Shown: positions 11,901-23,942 of the stretch, piece after piece
Layout of the letters: each line of letters begins with the position of its first letter
How positions within the stretch are numbered: the stretch's first letter is position 1
Assembly: GCF_009870125.1 (NCBI RefSeq)
Contig: NC_046682.1
Span: 1,054,001-1,118,000 of the forward strand
Direction of reading: 5' to 3'
Source of the DNA: Drosophila pseudoobscura
Lineage: Eukaryota; Arthropoda; Insecta; Diptera; Drosophilidae
Length of the DNA: 64,000 bases
Program-made: the position numbers and the translations under genes
The notes under the pieces: model-generated
The model's input: the letters and a program-made list of their open reading frames with translations, nothing else
Databases searched by the model: none
Told to the model about the DNA's origin: nothing

Positions 11901-14900
11901 GGAATTTTTGTTTTTAATTTTATTTTTTAAAGCTCAGAAAAATTAGAATTCAATTATATTCTTAATTTCCTAGATTTTTTGTATAGGCCCGTTAATCCCT
12001 TGACTATAAAGCCGATTTAATTAAACTTTAAAGACACAGTACATTTTTAAATACAATTTTATTACGTTGTTTGATCATATAAACATACTATTGTATTAAC
12101 AGGATGTAATCAAATTATGTAGCTATACATGACGATTCGATGTTAATGTCTGAGTGAAACTTTGAGAAATTGACAGTCAATTTAGAATTAATTAAATATA
12201 GTACTTCATTATTTAGTTGTTACGTTACAAGATGAAATTTTAACAACGGTTCAAGATTCTTAGCTGTCTTCCTTTGTGATTAAAATCATATTCTCTAGTT
12301 AGACTCCAAATATTGTCGCGACGAGTACAGAATAATTATAAAAAAATTTACTTATACTTTTCCTCATTTTTTAAAGTTAAAGTTTTGTCAAATGTACCGG
12401 CTAATATTTTTAATCGGGAAAGGTTAAGCTGTAATGTTTTGAGCGACATTTAACAGCTGTGTTGCTGTCAACAGTTTTCCAAACTTGCAAAGATCTTGAA
12501 AACTATATTTAAAACATTCCAGATATGACAACAAAAAAAGCAAAGCCCTAAACCAACCATAAAACCCGTAAAAAACCAATATTGCATTATACACACATTT
12601 TCAAAGCGGTTGCATGGTGTAAAATAATAAATAAAATTATTCTACTTTAAAAAACTGTTCGCAGGAGAGTTGTTTATGGATCTCAGAAAACAATGAAAAG
12701 TTTCATATTGTGGAAACTGTACTTATGAATTTATCGAAAACGGAATCAGACTTTCTACAGCATTTGGCTTTGGAAAAAATAAAGGAACTGAATATTGGAA
12801 ATAATCTAGGTAAATAGGAAGATTAAAAATAACATTAATTTAATAAATTGTATTATATCTTCAAAGCATGGATCATTGAAAGTAACTTAAGTTAGTTAAT
12901 AAATGTGGATTTTATAATAATAGCGAAAGTAATAATTATAAATATTTATCTTTTAAATTCAAACAGATTTAGATTTGGAAAGAAAATCACACAAGCGACG
13001 AATTATACCGAAGAAGAAGTCACTAACAACAAGTTTTTTTGATATTGGAAGAAAATATGAACACAGTAAGATTTTTATTTTGGACAACTCGTAAATTTTT
13101 TTAGTATGGTTTTTGCATGTACAATATAATTATCAACACATTTACCCAAATAAACTTCACAAACTCACATATAATTTTTTACATTTGAATAATTTGATTA
13201 TAAAGACGGCCAGGAAATATTATTTGGGACCTCTTTAGAATGCTGCATTTCAAGGGACACTAAACGGAGCGATGTCGTTGGGGCGCGAACTCGATCGAAG
13301 CAGTCATTGATGTCTGTGTTTCAAGCAAGTGGTAATAGCACTGGAAGTATTATCAAGCTGAATGAAAGTGTAAATATGAATGGTTTTACTTATCTTTCAC
13401 TTGTTGTACACTTGTAGTGCATTTTAGAATTAGTTTATTTTATAAACATAGCGTACGAAGGAAGGAAACTCCGACCCCAAAAACTAAGTTTCTTTATTTT
13501 TAATCTGCATAAAAAAGGAGTCGATCAATTGTGTATATCGAACCATACGTCGTCTATTCATTCTGATCGGGTCGGACACGTTACGTTCTATATATTTGTT
13601 ACAACTTAAAACCGTTTTTTTAATACGCCTTGTTCAATGCATATTTCAAGTGTAAGCAAAATGAACCCTTGCGGCACCAATTTATCTTTCATGTATTTTT
13701 CTATTTGCCAGGTTCGGTCATGTGAAAGTTTGCCGACTAAGTCTATGGAGTGTGGATATATCGAGACGTCAGAACGCTTTCGTGATTCTTTGACTAATTT
13801 AACTAAACCATCAACCTTATCTCATTACGATATAGAACATAATGAATTCGATTTCGTTAAAACTTTACACACTCCACGGCATTTAAACGTACCGACATTT
13901 ATCATAAATTGCATGGACTATTTGGAAGATAATGGGTTAAATAAAATTGGAATTTTTCGTGTCAGTACTTCTCGGAAACGTGTTAACCAAGTATGTTAAA
14001 AAAACTTTTACAAATGTATTATGATTTACAACCATGATATTTTCGTTCTAGTTGCGAGAGGAATTTAACAAAAAATCTCATATGAGAATTCCACATGATA
14101 CATGTCCGCATGATGTTGCTACCTTGCTCAAAGAATTCCTTCGCGATCTTCCAGAACCTCTGCTGTGCAGTAGACTCTACACAACATTTTTAGAAACCCA
14201 AAGTACATATCATTTATACACAGTACATATACATACATAATATATAAGATTTTGAGTTTTATAACAAACTGACTTTTTAGGGATTCGAAATCGCCGCTTG
14301 CAACTGGAGGGCATTTCACATTTAATAAAACTGCTCCCTATTCCACATAGAGATACGCTGTATGTCTTACTGCGGTTTTTGGCAAAAGTAGCGGCACATA
14401 GTGATGATATATGCGACAGCGATGGAAATATTGAGATAAATGGCAACAAAATGGATAGCAGTAATCTCTCTACAGTTTTTGCTCCAAATATTTTACGTGG
14501 TTCTGATCAAGCATCGGCAAGGGATAGGGAGCAGGATCATATGAACGACGCAATAAATGTAGTCAGGTAAGCCATTATTTTCTACTTATAAGTATTTACA
14601 CCTAACCAGAATATAAATATTTTAGAACTATGATTGACCATTATGAAGAAATATTTAAAATATCAGCAGACTTCCTTGACGTTATCTATTCACATATGTT
14701 AGATGCATGTCCAGACAGACTGTACGAGTTAATTTCAACCAAAATAAATGGGTCACAATGGTAAGAATAAGAATAAATATACTGATCTCAGATACATACA
14801 TATGTATGTACATATGCACATATATTTATGTATTTAACTTTATAATCGAAAGGATTTAATAGCTATGCGGAACCATTTGATCTTCTTTCTCTCCCAGTGT

Positions 14901-17900
14901 GGCTTTGCAATAAAGGGTGGGGTTTCATGCCCGTTGTTTACAAATTTAGTAGTAAGGGCGCGTTGATTAATTGTCGTTAAAGGAATACAAATCTCGATAT
15001 ACTAGTACAGCTATGCCGCAGCCGTTTGACCGAACTTCCGAAAATCGCATTTTACAGTTATGTATGTTGCTGGCCCAACTTCTAAACCAACTTGTAATTT
15101 TGTTCATATAGAGGTGCGGATTTCACCCAATGTATACTGTAATCGTATATATGTACCGACATATGTGTACGTACATATATCCCGATGAATTACAATTAAA
15201 AACGAGGGGGAACGTTGTGAGTTGCTGCTGCGACCGCAACTCTACATTTATACCCGATACATATGTATGTATGTACATATGTACATAGTCAGTATGGCTA
15301 CAATGAGCGACAAAGAGTGCGTGCGGGAGAGACAGAAAACGTGTCTGAACGTGTCGCCGGCCGCTGCGTGGCCACTGCAAATTGATTTGTTCCTTTTGGC
15401 TATAAAAATGATCCGATCTGATCCAGATTCGGCAATCTGGTAGATCTGGTCATTTTGTGCATTTTTAATTTTCTCGGATCTTCAATATCTGAGATCTGTG
15501 GACGCCAAACATTTTCGTCCTTTCCGGGGGCGGAAGGGGGAGGGGCGATCTTTGTAAATAAACTTGTGCAGGTTCGATATCACAGGAGTGTGGATGCCAA
15601 ATTTTGTTGCTCTAGCTCTTATAGTCTCTGAGATCTAGGCGCTCACTTTTTGCAATAGGCAAAGCCGACCATGAAACGCGTGTGTTAGCGAGAGACAGAA
15701 TGAGAAAGAATGAAATTATTTTCATCACTCGGGCTATAATAATTATACGATCTGGTCTAAATTCTGGAAGTCTAGAAGATTCTGCGTTTTTGGTTTTTTT
15801 GTATCTTTGAAATTTTGGATGCCACAGATTTTCGCACTTTGTGGGGACGGAAGTGGGCGGGTCGAAGTTTTGAAATATAGTTGTAACAGTGACATATCCC
15901 AGAAGTCTTGATACAAAATGTCGTTGCTCTAGCTCTTATAGTCTCTGAACACTAGGCGCTCATAGAGACGGACAGACGGACGGACCGGCAGACGGACAAA
16001 CAGGCATGGCTAAATCAACTCGGTTATTGATGCTGATAATGGATATATATACTTTATGTGGTCGGAAACGCTTCCTTCTGGACGTTACACACATCCATTT
16101 TCACCACAAATCTAATATACCAATACTCATTTTGAGTATCGGGTATAAAAATATATATTTACTACTTAACGATTTTGCTTTTGAAAGCTTAATATTTCCC
16201 AACGGGTAAGCTTATAACTTTAGCTTAGCCAGATTAATAAATGCATTAATTAGTTTTTAGCATAGAAAAGTTCTTTTGAAAAGGTTTAACCAAAGACTAT
16301 AAAATACCAAGATGTTGCATGAGCGACCAAAAAGCTGTTCTATGGCGGGTCCTAACATTAGGACCCAAAAGGCACGAGGGAGCGCGCGGGGTTTCAATTC
16401 TCTTTTCGCCTGTACTTCGTCTCTACCGCGACCCCGCTGCCCATCGGTTTCGTCTGTTCGGCAATGCCTTTACCAGCAACGAAATAATTCTGGACTCTCG
16501 AGCCTCAGCACCGTCGAGGCGGTGGTCGCGGATCGCCGATGTCTTTGGAGCGGCACAGGGACCTTTGGCCGTCTCAGCTTGCTAAATTAGTTAGTGAATA
16601 TGAGTTCAATAAATATTTGCACACTGAAAAAATGTTAAACTTTGAGTGCTTATATCTTCTAAACTAAAACTATTTGAAAATTCGATTGGAAAATTCTCTA
16701 TTAGATGCGTACATTAAATTTATCTAAAGCACTCATACAATTTTTTTACTATTTCTCCTGAGTCCCCACTGTGCCGCGCCAAAGACATCAGCGACCACGC
16801 TGCCCTACGGTTTCGGCACGCAGACGATTCATATTTTGTTTTTGTATTCTTTCTCTCGAGACACACCGACTCGACGCTGACCGAGGCATTGACGAAGCCG
16901 AGTAGCATTTCGGAGGCGAAGATAGCGTAAAAGAGAATTGAAGTAATAGCCCCGCGCGCCCGTACCATGAAGCGTCAAACGAAAATTGAAAAAGAATGCT
17001 TTTTCTTCTCTTTTACGCTACCTTCGCCTTCGAAATGCTACTCGGCTTCGTCAGCGTCGAGTCGGTGTGTCTCGAGAGAAAGAATACAAAAACAAAATAT
17101 GAATCGTCTGTGTGCCGAAACCGTAGGGCAGCGTGATCGCTGATGTCTTTGGCGCGGCACAGTGGGGACTCAGACGAAATAGTAAAAAAATTGTATGAGT
17201 GCTTTAGATAAATTTAATGTACGCATCTAATAAAGAATTTTCCAATCGAATTTTCAAGATAGTTTTAGTTTAGGAGATATAAGCACTCAAAGTTTAACAT
17301 TTTTTTCAGTGTGCAAATATTTATTGAACCCATATTCACTAACTAATTTAGCAAGCTGAGACGGCCAAAGGTCCCACTGTGCCGCTCCAAAGACATCGGC
17401 GATCCGCGACCACAGCTTCGACGGTGCTGAGGCTCGAGAGTCCAGAATTATTTCGTTGCTGGTAAAGGCATTGCCGAACAGACGAAACCGATGGGCAGCG
17501 GGGTCGCGGTAGAGACGAAGTACAGGCGAAAAGAGAATTGAAACCCCGCGCGCTCCCTCGTGCCTTTTGGGTCCTAATGTTAGGACCCGCCATAGAACAG
17601 CTTTTTGGTCGCTCATGCAACATCTTGGTATTGTATAGCCTTTGGTTTAACACACTCAGGCAATTTAAAATTCAAAATGCTTACCACTAAAAACAGAATT
17701 TATTTAATATAAAAAAGACTTAACCATAACAAATAAAACTATCTCAGCATACATTTTTGGAGACCCGAGTCTTCCAAGGTTTGATGACAATGTTTTAATA
17801 GTTGTTCTGTTGCATAGTGTAATTAAAGGATTATTTAAATTAAACTTTGTCTTTCATACTTTTTCAAAAGGCATCTGAATCATTCAGATGAGTCGTCAGT

Positions 17901-18491
17901 AGTTCAAAACAGCGACGCAACAAGTTCTGCAGATGAGGTTTTCGAGTATCCGAGACAAACGAAAGGGTAAAAATAATTTTATTTATTTTTCAATGCAATG
18001 ATCATCGGTATGGATTACAGGTATGGCTCTGTTAGTCATTGTGATAACGAATCTGAAAAACGAAAATTGGAAATTCCTGTTAATGAAGAAGAGATGCGAA
18101 ATGATCACAATCTTTCTTATAACGACGCTCAAAAGAGCGAATCTTTAAAAGTATTTTCCGCAAGTCTTCAAATATCGTCACCAGAGCAGTCATTGTTACA
18201 ATGCAAAAAGTCCATTAGAGGTAAAAGTAATTTAAAACTTAATATTCAATGATTTGTATTTATGTGTTTTTAGATAAAGAACTAGCTGGAAACAGGGCAT
18301 CAGAGCCCAGATTGCCAGCAAGCATATCGAATATTGGTTGCGCAATATTGAGTGCAAAGGCTGCAGAATTCGAAAAAAATGTCACATGTAACAATCTTCC
18401 ATCCAATGGCCTCCAAGATATAGAATTAAAAAAAAAGAAACCTCTATACAAACGGCAGCAGTTGATATCCAGCTTTAGAAAAAAAAGCTAA
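8961..18491 (+). CDS. RhoGAP102A: RhoGAP-domain protein, RhoGAP102A-like
   Basis: Twelve coding exons join in frame: 8961-10938, 11488-11645, 12665-12809, 12967-13065, 13206-13369, 13712-13990, 14052-14202, 14281-14566, 14626-14760, 17871-17966, 18021-18220, 18274-18491, giving about 1302 residues. The product should be a GTPase-activating protein that switches off Rho-family GTPases. The N-terminal half (exon 1, 659 residues) is Ser/Lys-rich with a possible coiled coil near LAELGGVQLKLDNI. The RhoGAP domain covers roughly residues 900-1090: arginine finger in NKIGIFRVSTSRK (Arg about 931), then LLKEFLRDLPEPLL and the signature NKMDSSNLSTVFAPNIL. The tail is low-complexity and basic. Start chosen at the first ATG; MEENKK at 9000 is an alternative. 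The 3.1-kb intron after 14760 contains two mobile elements. Confidence 0.9.
13435..13565 (-). mobile_element. Decayed DINE-1 3' end
   Basis: Read on the minus strand, this intron stretch shows in order TCGACTCC, an AT-rich part, GGGGTCGGAG, TTTCCTTCCTTCG and a GTACGC-like end. That is the order of the DINE-1 3' block (TCGACTCGG, then GGGGTCGGAAACG, then TTCCTTCTGGACG). It is an old, much diverged fragment in the RhoGAP102A intron between exons 5 and 6. Confidence 0.5.
15202..16150 (+). mobile_element. DINE-1 mini-Helitron in RhoGAP102A intron
   Basis: Starts ACGAGGGGGAACGTTGTGAG and ends ATCGGGTATAAAA, like the copy at 1527-2641. It carries two internal units, the GACG/GACA tract (about 15965-16000) and the GTCGGAAACGCTTCCTTCTG block. 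It lies in the same transcriptional direction as the host gene. Confidence 0.9.
16290..17645. mobile_element. 1356-bp foldback (palindromic) element
   Basis: A near-perfect inverted repeat. The left arm is 16290-16936 and the right arm 17007-17645, with a spacer of about 70 bases. It is flanked by TTTAA direct repeats (16285-16289 and 17646-17650). Each arm corresponds to most of the 591-bp element at 4250-4840, so the whole looks like two copies joined tail to tail, each missing its own right terminus. The arms contain internal inverted blocks of their own (a CACAGTGGG / CCCACTGTG pair). No transposase is seen; the mirror-image open frames (16312-16590 and 17287-17653) result from the symmetry. 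Confidence 0.92.
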
Positions 18492-20351
18492 ACTTAATGC
18501 TCAGATATATGAATATTATCAAAAAAAAATAAAAAAATTTGATATAAACCCTAATCGGGGTAATCTGGACTATGAACGCAGAACAAATTACTCCAGCAAA
18601 TAATAGCCTATAACTTTATCCGTTATATATTGTAATAATCCTAAATATAAGAATGTTGTTTATTTTAACAAAATATACTCTTAACTCTTAGCAAAAGTCT
18701 CTTTTGCGTACAGTCTATTTGAATTAAACATGTGTATATACATGTATATATATTATAATAATATCGAATACGTGGTAATAATTAGCACTTGCTTCTTATC
18801 CTAAATTACAAACAGCTTTAGCATAAGATAGTATTCACAGCCAATTATTAAACGTACTATAAATATTGTTTCGTTTTTTTCACATGCCCTTTGCCGTCAA
18901 CTTACAACTATTATTGTACTAAAGTTTTAAAATGTAATCCATTAGTTTGTATACGTCTTTCCAGTTTCATATTTTCTTAGTATTTTAGATACATGTGTAT
19001 GTATGTAAGCATATGAATAAATAATAAAATAATATTAATATTACTTTTTTAAAAGAGGTAATACAATGTACACAATAACAAGGCATATAAAAAATGTTAT
19101 CCGTTATTCTTTGCTACGCCTCGCCTATCTCCGATTTATACGTAACATATGCAGCTATGTACATATATCTGTGTAAAAATCCTTCATTACGCCATTTTTC
19201 GCTATTACATTAATAATATATTGTCTACTTTCTAGGACTGACTATTGTAAATGTACATACATATGTATGTATGAATATATGTATGTATGTACACATGTTT
19301 TCGTGAATTCACATAAACACATGCACGCTTTTCTGTTTGGTAAGCCACGAGACGTTATTATTTAATACTAAGTAGGCTCTGTTTTGTCAATCGACTTTCA
19401 CCCAAATAGACCATTTTGAGTGAAAATATATTGAATATTACATGCATACATATTGTACATACATTTAAACCACAGTTTTGGTTAAGATTGTTAGGTAGCT
19501 GGAGGGGTACATCAGCTTTCTTGGGCCAGTGGGCACTGTAACCATAAATTTAAATCATATTAAAGAGAATTTGTTTAGCACTAACAAGAAAATAAGTGGG
19601 CACATGCACTACCATCTATTGAAATTATTTTTTTTTCCATGTACCTTTTGTACATTTTATTTTTGACTAGTCATGTAATTAACGATATTACACATTTGTA
19701 AATTACCGTGTTATTGTTGCTGTCACTAGATCTTATATTGTCATAAGATGTATTTTTCATAAAGGACTGAGATAAGAAAAATAATTTCAAATATATAACT
19801 TTATAACATATCGATTGTTATCGTTTCTTAGAATATAAAAATAAGAAGCGAAAATGATAGTCAATATACATTTTTGAATAAAAATAGGGTCATATCTGAT
19901 CGTAAGATAAATTAAAATCAAATAACATAGGCACACCTCTCAGTAAAAAGATTAAATTTCAGTATTCAGTTATTCATTATCGAAGCACCGTTAATAATAA
20001 TACAATTTTACTTAGTTAATTGGGTTGCCGGCAAAATATTATCACTTCCTCCAGTGATAAATCGACGTATCAATATTTCATTTTTTGGTTCATCGATTAG
20101 TTTAAATATTTATTTTTTGTTTGTGTGTCTTTGTATGTTTGTATTTAATAAATATATATTTTGGCATGCCCAAGCCTTACGAGTGTGCGTCCAATTTATG
20201 AGATTTTGGCGTTAGATCATGACACATAGTCACGATTTGAGTTAGCTGAGTATTCATCGATATAACGATTTGAAGCTGAAAATACATATGTACAATACAA
20301 ATTAAATAAACATTTAAGTATAACTTGGTATTTTTGAAAATCTTTGATTGT
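18492..20351. other. Convergent 3' region of RhoGAP102A and NfI
   Basis: No coding sequence seen. It should contain both 3' UTRs. AATAAA-type signals for RhoGAP102A occur soon after the stop (about 18526) and again near 19015. There are several ACATACATATGTATG palindromes (19255-19295) and long AT-rich tracts. Confidence 0.5.
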
Positions 20352-22951
20352 TTACTTACAATCTTCCATTAATATAACTTGTGTATTTTCTATATTTGTA
20401 CTAGATACAGAGTGTGGAATTAAGTTTAGCTCGTCGTCGTTCCATCGAGTCCTAGCACTAGAACGAGCTACAGCCATAGTTGGAGCAGAGTATAGGCTCA
20501 AGTTTGTCGGACTTATTACACCAGACATTGTGGAAATAGAACCGGCGTATCCCAGCAGCTGGAAATTGTGATGCGCACGCACGCACATAAATTAATTAAA
20601 AAGAATTCACAAAATATACTAAAATACATTGGTTAATTTATAAAACAAATAAATAAATACTTACCGATGTTGATTGCGAATGAAAGTGGTTAAAATATTC
20701 CCTTCCATTGGATGATGGATACATTTGCGTGGTAATACGACTTAAAGAGTTGGAAGCTACTGGTGAAAGTTTACATCGTCCATTTTCAAGATAGGCGTGT
20801 GGACTTGTTGATAACGGTGCCTGGGGTTGAGGTTGGGGTGAAGTAGATGTCACAAGAGTAGTGCAGTTAACGCTATGTGAACTTGTATCTGTATTAATTG
20901 GACTGTTGTTGCCCTCTATATTATTTGTATTTCTACTATTTTCTGGCTCCAAACCATTTTTTGTGACGCAAAGGGTATTATTAGTAACATTCGGAGAATG
21001 GTTTGTCGAAACCGGGGGTGAAGGAGGTGAGTGAACCATTGCCAAGTCTCCACTAGTTCGTATAATTGCTACTGGTCGTGCCATCGGTGGCAACATCGGC
21101 GGTAGCATTGTGCTATGATAATGAGTCGATGGCGAAGTAGCCAATTTCGAATTCCTCAGTTGCTGGTGAATTTGAAAATGGGGGGGATGGCTATGAGAAA
21201 CGTGCGTATGTGGATGTGCATGTTGAAACGCATGATCAATAGTTCCTGTTGATATTGTTGTTGAGTGACCAGCATCTTGACAAACGTATGTGACAAAGTC
21301 AGAAATGTCATGGGATTCCGTAGAATATTTGTCAGCAACAGCACGGTGACATTGGTCTTCGTCAACTATTGTAGAAGGCCTTATGTTGCTATGCTGCGGG
21401 TAATACAGCGTATTAACCGGGCTAATAGAAGTCGAATGCAGTGAGGAGCAATTCGGGTGGGAAATACCTATATAGATTTAAAAATTTGTAAAATAAAATG
21501 AATAAAAAGATTTAGCTATTGTGTACTAAGTATACCTTCTGGAGAGCGAAATTGAGGTGTTGGTCTACTGTTAAGCGACGTGTAGCGGTGTAAAGGGGTG
21601 GCTGAGTCCGAATTGGCTGTTGACTCTCCATTTGAGATATTACTTTCTGTTGCTCGAAGGATTACGGAAAAGCTACTGGTGCAGTTTTCAGCTGCAGGAC
21701 TCGGCCGAGAAACAATCGGAGGCGAGTTGCTTTGATCGACTTTACCGGCATCAGTAGACCCGCCATTGGTCGCTTCTGTGTTTAGTAACGGACTTTGTGA
21801 TAAATGCATAGTCCTCTGATCTACAAAGTCAACTAAATAAAGTAAATGTTAAGGTTTGGAATATTTTTAGCTTTTTTTTAGAGTTTACTAACTACTATAA
21901 CCCCCAGGAATTGGATTCGCTACAATTGCCGCAGCTTGGACTAAACTCTGGGAGCCAGGCATTGAAGATTCGGAATTCATTTGATATGTGTTGCAATCAT
22001 AGATAGCCCCCACGTTTTCCCTCTTAATAAGGCTTGAGTGTAGGTTATTGTCACTGGCTTCATCCAATATTGAATCTGGAAAATACATTTTAGAATCGCC
22101 TCAGCATTAATTAGTTTTATTTTATAAAAATACCTTTCGACAATGTCCAGAGTTCCTGCGATGAGAATACTCCAGTCGCTAAAATAATATCATTACAAAC
22201 AACTCCATTATAAGGATTGTGTCTCACGCCTTCATTTTTTATATCAACGCCATCTTCTTTTCTCTCCAAAGGATTATTATTGCGTGTGTATAATGTCAAG
22301 CTTGAAGACCTTGAATCCACTGCTTGTGCTGTTGACAATGCTGGATTGACCGAATTGTGAGTATTTATAAAGTTAGCCAAATACAAATCCAACTCTCTGA
22401 CAGAGACATTGATGTGATACGGATTGACACAAAGTCCTGGATGCAAGCATTCTGGGTTTTTTTCTAACCGCTCTCCGTCTGTGCTTTCTAGGGGAATTGC
22501 TTTAAAAAGAATGACCATGACCAAGTCAAGTCGCCATACTTTATCAGCTTGTCGTAAACAGTCTATGCGTCGCATTTTGCCTTTTTGATCAGGATTTGAT
22601 AGAACACAAATAGATTTACGTTTGCCTATTATTGATTGCACAAAATCCTCCCGACTTTCTTGTGTTATATCTTTTCTAAGTTTCCCAAGAAGGCGGGAAG
22701 CCCATTTTTGTTTGACCTCCGTTTTCTCATTCTAGAAATAATACGGAAGAACATTTAGGTAAGATTTTAACATTTTAACATTTTGTTTTTTGTACCTGTA
22801 GTTCGTCCTTACAATGTCTTTCCTCTTCTAAAGACATTCGTTTTTCGTGTTTTTTATAATATTTTCGTTTGGCGGCTTGTAAGTTAAACCAAGAGTATGA
22901 AAATGATTTGACGTACGGTAAAAGCGCCTCAATAAAGGGGTGAAATTCATC
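20352..22951 (-). CDS. NfI: Nuclear factor I transcription factor, partial 5'
   Basis: Exons on the minus strand: 22951-22796, 22731-22134, 22075 to about 21893, 21832-21536, 21467-20665, 20558-20352, joining in frame as about 747 residues. NFI proteins bind palindromic TTGGC(N5)GCCAA sites in the nucleus. The first two exons hold almost the whole DNA-binding domain: [49 protein letters not shown] and [16 protein letters not shown], nearly identical to vertebrate NFI. The rest is a Ser/Thr/Pro/His-rich activation region. The exon coding the initiator Met is upstream and not identified. The donor after exon 3 is ambiguous by 3 bases. The last exon ends MEDCK followed by TAA inside GTAAGTAA, so further splicing is possible. 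Confidence 0.93.
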
Positions 22952-23532
22952 CTAAATTTAAAACAAAAATAAACGATTTCAGTATGATTATTTATTTCAT
23001 ATATTTTTGCTTATTAAAGGCTTTACAAGTGCATCTAATAAATTCGTTTTGATTGTAAAACAGAAACTAAACTAGACTTAAGAAAAAAACACACAGAGAC
23101 ATATAGAGGCGTAGATACACGGGTAAATGGTAAACCAACTGGAATAACGTACAAACGAAAGGTTTATGTTATACTCCTAAAAAGAATAAATTTGTCAATG
23201 AAACAAAAAACGGAACATTGTTTTGGATTATATAATAGTAATCATTACAATTTACTAGGAGCGCAATCAAAGAACATTTATAATATTTTACGTGTATACA
23301 TACAATTGTACATATTACATAGTATTAAAGGATATTATAGAAATGTACGTGGTGAACAGCAAACGTTATTTTCTCAAGCATCCCCAAGAAATAAAAGTAA
23401 ATATTTCTTTCAGGGGGATAAGATGCGGATGAGATGCCATTACTAACCAGAAATGACTCGAAAATAAAATATTTATTTAAATTACCTTTGAAGCGCACAA
23501 AAAGCTAATTCCTCTTTAAATAATAAAGAAAA

Positions 23533-23942
23533 GCTTCGGAAACCGAAGATTTGTATACTCTTGCAGATTGATCGTGTATGTTTGTAGTCCCTTCAATAGC
23601 AAACAGTTTTTTCTCAAAGGCTTGTCAGCAATTATAATTTGGCCGATTTGCTGCAATTATAAACCAAAGTAGGTTCTGAAGTTTGGTTAGACTATAGAGT
23701 AGGCTTCGATCCATTGTGGCATGGCAGCTGCTTACATATATCATATAATGCTCTGATCCGATTGTATCTACCTACATATGTACATATTCTGCACGCAGAA
23801 GCACTTAGTATGCACAGAAACAGACAGATGGACAGAAGTATACATATGTCGACTCGTGTCGGACCATACCGTTATTGTTGCATTTTATTCATCGCTAACA
23901 TTTACCGCGGTATAATCTTAATACACCTGCAAGGGTATACAA
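23533..23942. mobile_element. Small element with TATACYCTTGCAG inverted ends
   Basis: The left part has a CTTCGG...CCGAAG hairpin followed by TATACTCTTGCAG (23553-23565). About 360 bases later CCTGCAAGGGTATAC (23926-23940) is its near inverse. A short ACAGACAGATGGACAG tract lies inside, as in DINE-like mini-Helitrons. A related left half occurs at about 62295-62335. No coding capacity. Confidence 0.55.

Noticed and set aside
13637-13711. In-frame extension upstream of RhoGAP102A exon 6 with its own ATG
   Set aside because: A polypyrimidine tract and CAG acceptor end at 13711 and the preceding exon joins in frame there.
16312-17653. Mirror-image open frames in RhoGAP102A intron
   Set aside because: Symmetry of the foldback element explains both; no transposase motifs.
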